The notes: generated from the letters alone by a model not told the origin. Shown: positions 17,767 through 27,192, counted from the stretch's first letter. The stretch is DNA of 64,000 bases from Leadbetterella sp035299025 (GCA_035299025.1 DATGXK010000007.1:1364001-1428000); one strand, 5' to 3'. Translations and numbers: made by a program.

Positions 17767-20700
17767 ATGAGAAAACTCGCCTCTATCCTATTTATTTTCA
17801 TCTCCCTTTCTTCTTTTTCACAATCTTTTCCAGATTTCCAAAAGGATAGCTCCTTATTTAATAATCTAAAATTTAGAAACATTGGCCCATTTAGAGGTGG
17901 TCGATCAGTGTGTGCCACTGGCGTGATTAATGACCCACAAACCTATTATATGGGAACCACAGGGGGCGGACTTTGGAAAACCAAGGATGCAGGTTATAAT
18001 TGGAAAAATGTGTCGGATGGTTATTTTAAAACTGGGACTATAGGTGCCGTTGCAGTTGCCGAAAATGACCCCAACGTGGTGTATGTTGGAATGGGCGAAC
18101 ACGCACCCAGAGGTGTTATGACGAGTTTTGGCGATGGCGTATATAAAAGCACTGACGCAGGACAGACTTGGAAAAACATGGGTCTAATTAAAACCCAACA
18201 CATATCTAGAATTGTAATTCATCCAAAAAATGAAGACATACTTATAGTGGGTGCTCAAGGCCCTCTTCATGGACCGTCTGCCGAACGTGGAATCTATAAA
18301 AGCACCGATGGCGGAAAAAACTGGACTAAAACCCTGTATATAAACGAAACCACCGGCTGTAGCGAATTGTCTCTTGACCCCACCAATCCAAGAATCATTT
18401 ACGCTGCCATGTGGGACCACGGCCGTAAACCTTGGGAAGTAAAAAGCGGCGGCCCAGGTAGTGGTTTATACAAATCTACTGACGGTGGCGATACTTGGGT
18501 AAAGTTAACAGAGGGCTTGCCCAAAATGCTTGGCAAAACTGCCATAGCCATGTGTCCATCAAACCCACAAAAAGTGTATGCACTCTTAGAGGCTGATTGG
18601 GAGAAAAATGAAGGCGGTTTGTATGTATCTACCAATGGCGGCAAAAAATGGTCACAAGTAAGTGGCGACCACAGACTGATACAAAGATCGTGGTACTATA
18701 TTGAGTTATTTGTTGACCCCAACAATGACCTAAATGTGTATGTAATGAGTGCTCCCGCACTAAATAGCACCGACGGCGGTGTTACTTGGAACAGGATGTC
18801 GGGCACACATGGCGACTACCACGATTTGTGGATCAATCCTAAAAATAGCAAAAATATGATTATTGCTGACGACGGAGGTGCGGCAGTAAGCTTCAATGGC
18901 GGCGACACTTGGTCTCATCAAGATTTGGCCACTGCCCAAGCCTACAGAATCAATACTGACAATATGGTGCCTTACAATATTTACTTTGGCCAACAAGACA
19001 ATACCTCTGTAAAAATACCTTCATGGAATATCAGCGGAAGCAGCATAGAACGTAAAGACTGGGAATATTCGGCAGGTGGTGAAAGTGCTTTTTTGGCTTT
19101 TGACGTAAATAATCCAAGATATGTTTTGGGTGGTAGTTATCAAGGCACCATCGAAGTATTAGACACAAAAAATAGAAGCTCTGTTAATGTAATGGCGGCT
19201 CCGATTCAGTATTTGGGCAAAGATGCCAAAGACATGAAATACCGATTCAATTGGAATGCACCTATCATCTGTAGTATCCATGACCCTAAGGTGTTTTACC
19301 ACGGTTCGCAAATGCTACTTGAAACCAGCGACCTAGGCAAAACATGGCGTGAGGCATCGCCTGATTTGACCAGAAACGAAAAATCTAAGCAAGGAAAAGC
19401 CGGAGTACCATTTACCAACGAGGCAGTAGGTGCTGAAAACTACGGAACACTAACCTACATTGCGGAATCTGCCCTAGAAAAAGGCGTGATTTATACAGGT
19501 AGCGACGATGGTTTGGTGCAAGTAACCACAGATAATGGCAAAACTTGGAAAAATGTAACACCTGCAGGCCTAGAAGAATGCCAAATAAATGCCATCGAGG
19601 TTTCGCCCCATAGCAAATCAACGGTATATATTGCCACCAATAGATACAAATTCAACGACCATAAACCTGGCTTTTACAAGTCGACAGACTATGGTAAAAC
19701 TTGGGTGAAAATTAACACCGGATTACCAGAAAACAGCATTTCTAGAGTTGTTATAGAAGATAATGTTCAGAAAGACTTACTATTTGCAGGTATAGAAAAT
19801 GCCCTATACTACTCGACCGATGGCGGTGGCAATTGGAAAACTTTACAATTAAACCTTCCCGTTTGCCCGATAACAGACTTGAAGGTTCACCAAAATGCCT
19901 TAATAGCAGGAACCTCTGGAAGGTCTATTTGGATATTGGATGACCTGAATTTGCTAAGACAGTTGCTAAAAGAGACTCCCAAAAAACACAAACTATTTAC
20001 ACCTCAAAACCAATGGATTACTGGTAGTGGCAGCGTGATGAATCAGTCAATCATAGACTTTAAGGGCGAAAACGCAAGTTCGGGCATCAATCCTGCCACG
20101 GGTCTGGTATTAAACTATTATGTATCAAAAACAGATTCGGTAAAGAAAATTAGCCTCAACATACTTGATAGCAATAGTAAAACGATAAGAACCTTAAGCT
20201 CGGAGGCCAATCCTGACTTTAAAAAATACGATGGAGGCCCAAGTGCTGAGCCCAAACTTCCAAAAAACAAGGGCTTAAACAGGTTTGTGTGGGATATGCG
20301 TACCAATACACTACCCGGCATACCCGACGTGTATATCGAAGGAAGCTACCGAGGCTACAAAGTGCCCGAAGGCAAGTACCAAATACAATTGATTATAGAC
20401 AAAGACACCCTAAAAACCCAAGCTGAATTGCTTTCACATCCTCATTTAAAGGACACTAATATCGATAAAGCAGACTATTTAAAAGCCATGGCTCAAATGC
20501 ACAGCAACATCAAAGAAATGCATGAATTGATCAATGAGTTGTATAAAAAACAACTACAATTGGGCAAATTGAAAAGCACGCTTAGCAAAAAGGCTGCTGA
20601 TTCAAAATTGATTGCCGCGGTAGATTCATTGGCAAAAGACCTCAAAACATGGGACGAGGCCTTGGTGCAACGAAAGTCAAAAGCCTATGATGACGTAGAG

Positions 20701-20916
20701 AACTTTCCGAATAAATTTACCTCAGACTATCTCTATCTCATCAACCAAACCGAGAACGACTGGTATCGCTTGAATCAGCCCTCGATAGATCTTAGAAACC
20801 AAATGGACCCACAATGGCAGGTCTTTAAAGAAAAAGGCCTTAAACTGAAGAATGAGCGATTAACCGACCTCAACAAAAAGCTTTGGGAAGCCAATTATGG
20901 GGCGGTTTGGGAATAG
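17767..20916 (+). CDS. Secreted VPS10/BNR-repeat beta-propeller protein
   Basis: A 1049-residue protein with a signal peptide ending near residue 19 (SLSSFSQ). From about 30 to 720 it consists of sortilin/WD40/YVTN-like blades with repeated BNR Asp-box motifs such as KSTDAGQTW, KSTDGGKNW, KSTDGGDTW and STDYGKTW. A shorter beta-rich segment and a helical C-terminal region with several lysine-rich helices follow. These proteins are abundant in Bacteroidota and are often annotated as glycosyl hydrolases without evidence. No catalytic residues can be assigned. No partner gene. Confidence 0.85.
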   Translation: MRKLASILFIFISLSSFSQSFPDFQKDSSLFNNLKFRNIGPFRGGRSVCATGVINDPQTYYMGTTGGGLWKTKDAGYNWKNVSDGYFKTGTIGAVAVAENDPNVVYVGMGEHAPRGVMTSFGDGVYKSTDAGQTWKNMGLIKTQHISRIVIHPKNEDILIVGAQGPLHGPSAERGIYKSTDGGKNWTKTLYINETTGCSELSLDPTNPRIIYAAMWDHGRKPWEVKSGGPGSGLYKSTDGGDTWVKLTEGLPKMLGKTAIAMCPSNPQKVYALLEADWEKNEGGLYVSTNGGKKWSQVSGDHRLIQRSWYYIELFVDPNNDLNVYVMSAPALNSTDGGVTWNRMSGTHGDYHDLWINPKNSKNMIIADDGGAAVSFNGGDTWSHQDLATAQAYRINTDNMVPYNIYFGQQDNTSVKIPSWNISGSSIERKDWEYSAGGESAFLAFDVNNPRYVLGGSYQGTIEVLDTKNRSSVNVMAAPIQYLGKDAKDMKYRFNWNAPIICSIHDPKVFYHGSQMLLETSDLGKTWREASPDLTRNEKSKQGKAGVPFTNEAVGAENYGTLTYIAESALEKGVIYTGSDDGLVQVTTDNGKTWKNVTPAGLEECQINAIEVSPHSKSTVYIATNRYKFNDHKPGFYKSTDYGKTWVKINTGLPENSISRVVIEDNVQKDLLFAGIENALYYSTDGGGNWKTLQLNLPVCPITDLKVHQNALIAGTSGRSIWILDDLNLLRQLLKETPKKHKLFTPQNQWITGSGSVMNQSIIDFKGENASSGINPATGLVLNYYVSKTDSVKKISLNILDSNSKTIRTLSSEANPDFKKYDGGPSAEPKLPKNKGLNRFVWDMRTNTLPGIPDVYIEGSYRGYKVPEGKYQIQLIIDKDTLKTQAELLSHPHLKDTNIDKADYLKAMAQMHSNIKEMHELINELYKKQLQLGKLKSTLSKKAADSKLIAAVDSLAKDLKTWDEALVQRKSKAYDDVENFPNKFTSDYLYLINQTENDWYRLNQPSIDLRNQMDPQWQVFKEKGLKLKNERLTDLNKKLWEANYGAVWE

Positions 20917-20957
20917 ATTTGGGAGTTTTAAGTTGAAATAATAACAAACTTTTTGAA

Positions 20958-20986
20958 GCGAGAGCCATATTTGAGCTCTCGCATTT
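20958..20986. terminator. Shared terminator between convergent genes
   Basis: GCGAGAGC, loop CATATTTGA, GCTCTCGC: a perfect GC-rich 8-bp stem followed by ATTTT, located about 40 bp after the propeller gene on the plus strand. On the minus strand the downstream flank is not T-rich, so it mainly serves the plus strand. Confidence 0.65.
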
Positions 20987-21090
20987 TAAATACAATCTCT
21001 TTTTTCCTTTTCAAGGGCAGTGTTAAATCGTTAGCTTATTCTTAAAGTTCTAAATTCAATAAAATAGATTCTAAATTAACGAAACATCTA

Positions 21091-22197
21091 TCACCACGGT
21101 CCATTCTTTTTCACTTGATAAAATTGCTTACCATCATATCTATAAAGGCCTTGTCCTGAGCCCCACCACATATTGCCAGATTTGTCTTGGTACATGCTTT
21201 GAACACAGCAATTTAATCCTTCTTTTGGGGTAAAGACTTTGAAAGCAGCAGGTTCTGTTAATGGAAGAGAAGGGTCAAACCGTGTGGTGGCTCCTCGAGC
21301 TGTTACCCAAATAATGCCTGATTCTTCAATATAAATTCCCCAAAATTCATTTCCACCTAGACCGTCTTTGTTGGTGTATTCGGTCCAAGTTTTAGCATTA
21401 GGTTTGTTTTGTGCTGTAGGATCATATTTGCAAATGCCATTTTTCATCGTAAACCAAATGTTTCCCATTTTGTCTTCCGCAATACCTCCAGCATAGTTTT
21501 CTCCTAATAATTCTTGTTCTGAAAAATTCGTAATGGTCTTGCCATCATATCTAAAAACTCCGCTATCGGAAGTCGCAAACCAAATATTGCCACTTTTGTC
21601 TTGCATTATGCCTGCCACATTTACCTTTGTAAGGTCTTGAAACAAAGAAAAACTCTTCTCTCCCCTGCCATCTGCAGCAGGGTCATATCTGTAAACACCT
21701 TCATGTGTACCCACCCACACATTGCCATCTTTATCAACTAAAATACCTTTACGGGTAATATTAAGATGATTTAGGCCATCTTTTTGGTTGTAGTTTCTGA
21801 AGGCTTTTTTATCTCCGAAAATTGAAAACGCTGGATCATATTTGTAAACACCTTGGTCGGTTCCAAACCACATGTTACCTTGCTTGTCTTCGTTGATGGC
21901 ATAAACAGTTTGGTTTATAAAACCCTCAGGATAAGAAAAATAAGTCAAAGTTTGTTTATCATACCTCACCACACCTTCTCCCAAAGTACCAAACCAAAGA
22001 TTGCCATTTGAATCCTGAAAAATACTTCTGATAAACTGACTTACCAAGGTTGTGTCAAAATCTGGGGCAATCGAAACTGCCTTGAAGTTTCTAACTACAC
22101 GAGGAATAGCTTTAGACTTTTCTTGACTTTGGCAAGAACCAACTACAAAAAGTGTTGTGAACAATAAAAAACCAATCAAACGATTTACAAATTTCAT
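21091..22197 (-). CDS. Two-component-regulator propeller lipoprotein
   Basis: A 368-residue lipoprotein (lipobox VGSC, Cys at 22) that is one seven-bladed-like propeller of Reg_prop repeats: about eight copies of the pattern D-x-x-G-N-x-W-F-G-T with V-x-R-Y-D, for example DSNGNLWFGTLGEGVVRYD and DKDGNVWVGTHEGVYRYD. In hybrid sensor kinases this fold is the periplasmic sensing half. Here it stands without a kinase and is membrane-anchored. The ligand is unknown. Length is shorter than the double-propeller sensors of polysaccharide loci. Confidence 0.87.
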   Translation of the reverse strand: MKFVNRLIGFLLFTTLFVVGSCQSQEKSKAIPRVVRNFKAVSIAPDFDTTLVSQFIRSIFQDSNGNLWFGTLGEGVVRYDKQTLTYFSYPEGFINQTVYAINEDKQGNMWFGTDQGVYKYDPAFSIFGDKKAFRNYNQKDGLNHLNITRKGILVDKDGNVWVGTHEGVYRYDPAADGRGEKSFSLFQDLTKVNVAGIMQDKSGNIWFATSDSGVFRYDGKTITNFSEQELLGENYAGGIAEDKMGNIWFTMKNGICKYDPTAQNKPNAKTWTEYTNKDGLGGNEFWGIYIEESGIIWVTARGATTRFDPSLPLTEPAAFKVFTPKEGLNCCVQSMYQDKSGNMWWGSGQGLYRYDGKQFYQVKKNGPW

Positions 22198-22218
22198 TTT
22201 TTAAAATATTACGTCTTT

Positions 22219-22226
22219 CAAAAGTA
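22219..22226 (-). promoter_or_regulatory. Putative -7 box of propeller lipoprotein gene
   Basis: Minus strand TACTTTTG (TAnnTTTG), 22 bp before the ATG at 22197. Confidence 0.45.
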
Positions 22227-22442
22227 TTCTTTCAATCGGTAATTGTTGTAAATCAAATGTAAAATTGGGTAAAATATCTTCTTGCTGGGGTTTCGATATA
22301 AACGTAATTTACCTAAAACTCCATAACATTAATTTACTGACAAACGGAAGTACCCATTTCTTATCCAAAGTGGCCAAACAGGTAATTATGCCTGATTAGA
22401 ACAACAAGCTTTTATGCCTAGAAACCCACCATTCTATATTCT

Positions 22443-22450
22443 TAATTTTG
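22443..22450 (+). promoter_or_regulatory. Putative -7 box of tyrosinase operon
   Basis: TAATTTTG fits TAnnTTTG and lies 23 bp before the ATG at 22474, the first gene of the operon. No clear -33 element. Confidence 0.45.
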
Positions 22451-22473
22451 ACTAAGCAAATTAATTATATGCC

Positions 22474-22896
22474 ATGAATGAAAATAAAACAGTTTTAGGT
22501 TCTAGTCTTTTCACCTATCGCAGTCTGTTGAATAATCCCGACTTGTCGGCTAGCTTTGACAGTCTTGAGTTTGGAAGAGCCAACTTAGCCATCGATGTCA
22601 ACTCCTCTGGTTTGGTGACGGGGAAAATTTATGACACCGGGTGGGAGCTCGATTTATTTGGTTCTTACCAAGCAGGTTCACCAGCCACACTTTGGTTTCA
22701 GGGCAAAGGGGTGGTTTCGGGTTCACTGTGGATTTACGATTACTTGTGTTATGTGGTGCCTGTTATTCCAAACGGTATCAACCAAAGGCTCGCATTGGTG
22801 GGCAGCATCACACGTGCCATTCCTCATCCTGATGGAAGCGGCGGTACAAGTCCAGCTGGGGTAGTTAATTCGTTTTATGCGGTAGCTCAAAACTAG
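22474..22896 (+). CDS. Small beta-rich protein of tyrosinase operon
   Basis: A 140-residue protein without signal peptide or membrane segment. I do not recognise the family. The pattern is beta-strand rich with aromatic and glycine residues (TGKIYDTGWELDLFGSY, LWFQGKGVVSGSLWIYDYL), which could be a small barrel. The end, PHPDGSGGTSPAGVVNSFYAVAQN, looks like an exposed tail. It is the first gene of a run of five with 10-bp spacing to the next, so it probably takes part in the same process as the tyrosinase, perhaps as a caddie-like partner; that is inference. Confidence 0.65.
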   Translation: MNENKTVLGSSLFTYRSLLNNPDLSASFDSLEFGRANLAIDVNSSGLVTGKIYDTGWELDLFGSYQAGSPATLWFQGKGVVSGSLWIYDYLCYVVPVIPNGINQRLALVGSITRAIPHPDGSGGTSPAGVVNSFYAVAQN

Positions 22897-22905
22897 TGTA
22901 AGGTC

Positions 22906-23346
22906 ATGGAAACTAACGCTCAAAACATTCCTACTGGCTGCTGTTGTCAAACTTCACAAAAGCCTAAGCCGCCATCTAAATCAGAAATTGTTAAATCAAC
23001 TTCCTTAGCAGTATTTATTGCTTTTTTCCCTAAATGTCCCTTGTGCTGGGCTGCTTACATGAGTCTTTTTAGCAGCATTGGGCTTACACAGATTCCCTAT
23101 ATGCCTTGGTTGCTCCCTGTTTTGATGGTTATGTTGGTTATCCACCTCTTTTTTCTCTTTAAAAAAGTGAGTGAGAAGGGCTACTTGCCTGTTTCCATCA
23201 GCTTAGTGGGTGCTTTGTGCATTGTCATTAGCCGATACTATGTATTGGAGAATCCTACCTTAAGCTATTTGGGTTTAGCGGCTATGGTAGTGGGTTCTTT
23301 TCTTAACACCCGTTCATTTCAAAATTTCAAATTTCAAAAAAACTAA
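22906..23346 (+). CDS. CPxC membrane protein with N-terminal Cys cluster
   Basis: A 146-residue protein with a cytosolic or periplasmic Cys-rich start (GCCC at 11-14) and about four membrane helices. The first helix carries FPKCPLCW with cysteines at 44 and 47, a pattern known from metal-handling MerC/MerT-like and related small transporters. Given its place 10 bp before a copper enzyme, copper delivery to the tyrosinase or redox control are possible roles, neither proven. No known family was assigned with certainty. Confidence 0.65.
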   Translation: METNAQNIPTGCCCQTSQKPKPPSKSEIVKSTSLAVFIAFFPKCPLCWAAYMSLFSSIGLTQIPYMPWLLPVLMVMLVIHLFFLFKKVSEKGYLPVSISLVGALCIVISRYYVLENPTLSYLGLAAMVVGSFLNTRSFQNFKFQKN

Positions 23347-23355
23347 TAAATAGAC

Positions 23356-24951
23356 ATGGAAAACAATTCTAAAATCAGAAGATCAATCACAGAATTACAG
23401 GCAGATTATGATGCAGGCAACAAAAAACCGCTTGAGGATTTGATGCGGGCTTGGAAAGGAATTAAAGAACTTCCCGCTACCGACCCGAACTCGTTTTTTA
23501 TGTTAGGAGGTTTTCATGGTGAGCCATTCAGAGGTGCCGGTTGGGGCAACAATCAATATTGGGGTGGCTATTGTAACCACGGCAACGTACTTTTCCCGAC
23601 TTGGCACAGGGTATATTTGTTTAAACTCGAACTGGCACTTCAAAGCATAGCCGGCTGTAGCGATGTAATGTTGCCATACTGGGACGAAACCAGTCCAGAG
23701 TCTCTCAAAAGCGGAATTCCGTCTGCCTTAACTGACGAGACATTTGTTTTGGATGGTCAAACCATTCCTAATCCCTTAAAATCCTTCACTTTCCCTCAAA
23801 ATATCGTTGATAACATTAGTGGCGACAATCCCAACTATTCCAAACCTCTGGGTTACGAAACCGTCAGATATCCACTTTCGGGATTAGTAGGAACGCCACA
23901 AGATATCCAAAATACCAAGGCCCACAATGCCCAATTCCCTGACCCTGCAACCAACGTCGATCTTTTAAATAAAAATATTGTAGCATGGTTGACCTCAGGC
24001 ATTACAGTGAACGGCAAATTTCAGCCCACCAATGTAGCCAAGGCCTTTAAAGACTGTCTGAATGCACCAAACTATACGGTTTTTTCTAATACCACATCAG
24101 CTGCCGAGTGGAATTCAAAAACCGAAAATGCCAAAAACAAGGTCGTTCCGCTAGAGTCGCCCCACAATAGCATACATTTGGCCGTTGGAGGCTTTGATAT
24201 TCCCGGGGCGGATTTCTCCCCTATCGATGGTGCAAATGGCGACATGGGCGAAAACGATACTGCCGGGCTAGATCCAATTTTTTACTTCCACCATTGCAAT
24301 GTAGACCGCGTGTTTTGGCTGTGGCAAAAGAAAAATGGATTTACAGAAAACTTTGACATCATACCCGAATACCCAGGCACCAATACGGTGGATAGCCAAG
24401 GTCCTACCCCAGGAATGGCACCCAATTCTTGGCTTACCATGGACTCTCCTTTAAATCCCTTTACGCTTTCCGAAAACGGAAGTTCAAGACCCTACAACTC
24501 TTATGATTGTGTGAATATCATCAAAATGGGCTATGATTACAGCAAAGGCTCGCTGGAAGAAGAAGCTTCACCAATGGCCAAATTAGAAAGCCCTGAAAAT
24601 GCAAAAAAACTCATAAAGATTACAGGAATCAACCGTGCCCCTGTCAATGGTTCGTTCCTAATATCGGCATTTGCCACTATCGACGGCAAACGAGAGCATC
24701 TTGGTACCGAGGCAGTTTTGGCCCGATGGAATTCAAAATATTGTGCAAACTGCCAAACCCACCTCGAAGCCCGTGCCTTTTTTGAACTACCTGAAATTGC
24801 CGATCATAAAAATCTAAAACTGACTGACTTGGCACAAACTATAGAGGTGGAGGTAAAAGGACGAAAAGGATTAATTTCTGGCAATGTAAACAACATGCTC
24901 TTGAAATCCGACGGTTCTCCTGCTATTAAGTATAAAGTAGAAGTCGTATAA
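23356..24951 (+). CDS. Tyrosinase family copper oxidase
   Basis: A 531-residue type 3 copper protein that would oxidise phenols or catechols with O2. CuA ligands are His at about 54 (GGFHGEPF), 75 (CNHGNVLFPTWHR) and 84. CuB ligands are in PHNSIHLAVGG (around 270-274) and FYFHHCNVDRVFWLW (around 310). The region from about 400 to 531 is a beta-rich C-terminal domain like the capping or lid domains of other tyrosinases. No signal peptide is visible, so it seems to start in the cytosol. A Cys precedes one CuA His (YCNHG), as in enzymes with a His-Cys thioether; here the spacing is only suggestive. Confidence 0.93.
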   Translation: MENNSKIRRSITELQADYDAGNKKPLEDLMRAWKGIKELPATDPNSFFMLGGFHGEPFRGAGWGNNQYWGGYCNHGNVLFPTWHRVYLFKLELALQSIAGCSDVMLPYWDETSPESLKSGIPSALTDETFVLDGQTIPNPLKSFTFPQNIVDNISGDNPNYSKPLGYETVRYPLSGLVGTPQDIQNTKAHNAQFPDPATNVDLLNKNIVAWLTSGITVNGKFQPTNVAKAFKDCLNAPNYTVFSNTTSAAEWNSKTENAKNKVVPLESPHNSIHLAVGGFDIPGADFSPIDGANGDMGENDTAGLDPIFYFHHCNVDRVFWLWQKKNGFTENFDIIPEYPGTNTVDSQGPTPGMAPNSWLTMDSPLNPFTLSENGSSRPYNSYDCVNIIKMGYDYSKGSLEEEASPMAKLESPENAKKLIKITGINRAPVNGSFLISAFATIDGKREHLGTEAVLARWNSKYCANCQTHLEARAFFELPEIADHKNLKLTDLAQTIEVEVKGRKGLISGNVNNMLLKSDGSPAIKYKVEVV

Positions 24952-24981
24952 ACACCAGATAACCAATACGCTATAATTTGA

Positions 24982-25013
24982 ACGAGAAAATTGCCTTTCG
25001 ACAATTTTCTCGT
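24982..25013 (+). promoter_or_regulatory. 12-bp perfect hairpin inside tyrosinase operon
   Basis: ACGAGAAAATTG, loop CCTTTCGA, CAATTTTCTCGT: a perfect 12-bp stem between the tyrosinase stop and the next ATG, without a following T-tract. It may protect or process mRNA so that tyrosinase and downstream genes are expressed at different levels. Confidence 0.6.
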
Positions 25014-25038
25014 CTTCACCTTTAACATATTAAACAAA

Positions 25039-26478
25039 ATGAAAAATTTAAAAAACATATCTCTACTTCTAATCATCGGGCTGTGTTGGAGCTGCGGCAC
25101 CTCCAATAAACCCGAGGAAGAAATTTTAAGCTCCACCAATTTTAACATCAATTTTTCGATGACGCCACCACCAGATTTGTTAGACTCCAATGCCACACCT
25201 CAACAATTGGTTGAATTTGCATGGGAGGAGTTTTTGGCACTTAACTGGCAATCTTCTTTCGACAAAGACGGCCTGAGAGACCATCCAGACCCTGCGTGGT
25301 CATACAACGACAGTAGCTCGGCCTACCCTTCACTGGCTGTATGGGAGACCTTTGCCCATAGAACCGAACTGAGACCAGCATCCGACAAAATGCTTCCATT
25401 CGATACAGCACCTCATTACAGTTTCGGAACCATGCCGGCCCAAGACCCAGGCTCAAATGCCAGTTTTGGTTTATTCAATATGTTAGACGAAAATAATGAA
25501 ATTGGTTCGTGTGATATCTACGCACATACCAATACCTACAACAAAGACTACAGAGTGTTGTTTCAGGCCAAGGTAAACAGAGACGAATACGACTACATCT
25601 TAAAAAAATACCCTACAAAAAGTGCTTTGGCCAATGCCACAGCTTTCAATGTTTCGCGTTTGAAAAATAACAATGAATATGCCCCGGGTGTACTCAATTC
25701 ATGCAATGTACCGACCAATTTCGCGGGCATATCACTCCCATGTGGTGACCTAAAAACCAAAAAAACAGGAGCTATTGAAATTAAAACGGCCTGGAGGGAA
25801 TTGACCCCAAAAGATGATTCTACAAAGTTTTTTAGACGAAAAGTGATAAGATTTGTGGAAAAAGCAGGCAAGTTTTATTATCAAAACAAAGAATATGCCT
25901 TGATTGGAATTCATATCATACACAAAACCAATAATTACGAGGATTTTGTATTTGCCACTTGGGAGCACGTAGGAGTAGAGAAAGATGGCATGGGTTACGT
26001 GGAACTGAACAACGGAAACGAAGTTGGCAAATTCTACAAAGACTTCCCACGCCTTCATCCGATTGCCGATATTACAGACCAATCTACCGCCTATGTGCAT
26101 GCACAGTTGAAGAAAATGAACCCCAAATCTATCTGGCAAAACTACAGACTGGTGGGTGTGCAAGCCAAACCTACCAATGACCAAAATTCGTTTAGCTTCT
26201 TTCTGGCCAACTATGTGATAGAGTCGGATTCGACCCTCGGCAACTTCCAAGGTAGCGGAATAGGTACCCCTCATGATAAAGGCAACAACACCCTCTATCG
26301 CGGAAAAAGAGTGAGCATGGGCGGTTGCCAAGGATGCCACGGGGTAGCTCAAACCAATCTAGGCACCGATTTCTCGTTCTTATTGGACAATGTGGGCAAG
26401 CCAGTGCCAAATCCCGATCCCGATGGAGATAAAACCAAGTTATTCAAACTCATTACGGCCACTAATCCCAAAAAATAG
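25039..26478 (+). CDS. Haem c-binding lipoprotein
   Basis: A 479-residue predicted lipoprotein (MKNLKNISLLLIIGLCWSC, lipobox WSC). The ATG at 25039 is chosen because the longer frame from 24991 begins with TTG inside the hairpin loop and spoils the signal peptide. A single c-type haem site CQGCH is at about residues 430-434 near the C-terminus, after a long domain with AWEEFLALNWQSSF and WETFAHRTELRPASDKMLPF. I have the impression that this ALNW...CxxCH architecture recurs in other bacteria, but it has no assigned activity. A Met could be the sixth ligand (RVSMGGCQGCH). Exported, so acting outside the cytoplasm while the tyrosinase has no export signal. Confidence 0.75.
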   Translation: MKNLKNISLLLIIGLCWSCGTSNKPEEEILSSTNFNINFSMTPPPDLLDSNATPQQLVEFAWEEFLALNWQSSFDKDGLRDHPDPAWSYNDSSSAYPSLAVWETFAHRTELRPASDKMLPFDTAPHYSFGTMPAQDPGSNASFGLFNMLDENNEIGSCDIYAHTNTYNKDYRVLFQAKVNRDEYDYILKKYPTKSALANATAFNVSRLKNNNEYAPGVLNSCNVPTNFAGISLPCGDLKTKKTGAIEIKTAWRELTPKDDSTKFFRRKVIRFVEKAGKFYYQNKEYALIGIHIIHKTNNYEDFVFATWEHVGVEKDGMGYVELNNGNEVGKFYKDFPRLHPIADITDQSTAYVHAQLKKMNPKSIWQNYRLVGVQAKPTNDQNSFSFFLANYVIESDSTLGNFQGSGIGTPHDKGNNTLYRGKRVSMGGCQGCHGVAQTNLGTDFSFLLDNVGKPVPNPDPDGDKTKLFKLITATNPKK

Positions 26479-26481
26479 CTC

Positions 26482-27192
26482 ATGGAACCATTAAACGTAG
26501 GTTTTTTATTATACCCAGGCTGCACACTCATGGATTTTGCTGGGGCTGTGCAAGTGTTCTCCTCGGCGGTAGGCAAGTTCAAAACATTTATTGTGAGCGA
26601 ACAAAAAGCCATAACCACCACCGAAGGCCTCACGGTATTATCAGATTACTCTCTTGATCTTTATCCCGCTATCGACATCCTTTTTATACCAGGCGGAGGC
26701 GACCAAGGAGTGATAGCCGCTATGAACAACATCAAGGTACTGGATTTTATAAATACCGTGTCACCCAAATGCCAATGGAGAGGATCGGTTTGTACTGGAG
26801 CATTTATTTTGGCTGCATCCGGGATATTAAAAAACTGTAAAGCCACCACCTATTGGTCGCTCCTACCTGTTTTGGATCGCTTGTCAGATAAGCTAAACCT
26901 TGAAGTTCCTCAAAATTCTTACCCGAGATACTTGATTGATATAAAGTCAAAACTATTTACTGGAGGGGGAATTTCCTCCTCTTTAGACTTGGCACTGGAG
27001 CTTGTAAAAGTCATTTGCGGAACTACCGTGGCAGAAGAAACGCAACTTTTTATACAATATCAACCACAACCTCCCGTAAACTCAGGAGACCCAGCTCATG
27101 CTCCACAAAGCGTTCTTGACTCCGTAACACAAATGGAACAGGGCTTTACATCTGCCATGAATGGAGAAGTAGATGTGTTGTTGAAAAAATGA
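26482..27192 (+). CDS. DJ-1/PfpI family protein, isonitrile hydratase-like
   Basis: A 236-residue cytosolic DJ-1/PfpI-superfamily protein that most resembles isocyanide (isonitrile) hydratase. The nucleophile Cys is at about 104 in GSVCTGAFILAASGIL, and the Asp at about 18 in TLMDFAGAVQVF corresponds to the catalytic Asp of InhA-type enzymes, which add water to isocyanides. GGGISSSLDLALELV near residue 162 is the usual C-terminal helix. No AraC-type HTH follows, so it is not a GlxA-like regulator. It starts 3 bp after the previous stop, hence co-translated. If the activity is right, the operon may handle an isonitrile or a related electrophile. Confidence 0.8.
   Translation: MEPLNVGFLLYPGCTLMDFAGAVQVFSSAVGKFKTFIVSEQKAITTTEGLTVLSDYSLDLYPAIDILFIPGGGDQGVIAAMNNIKVLDFINTVSPKCQWRGSVCTGAFILAASGILKNCKATTYWSLLPVLDRLSDKLNLEVPQNSYPRYLIDIKSKLFTGGGISSSLDLALELVKVICGTTVAEETQLFIQYQPQPPVNSGDPAHAPQSVLDSVTQMEQGFTSAMNGEVDVLLKK

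Noticed and set aside
17767..20916. Glycoside hydrolase call for the BNR/VPS10 protein
   Set aside because: BNR blades are shared by many non-enzymes and no catalytic residues are identifiable.
24991..25038. Upstream start for the haem c lipoprotein
   Set aside because: The codon is TTG inside a hairpin loop and would add 16 residues before a perfect lipoprotein signal peptide.
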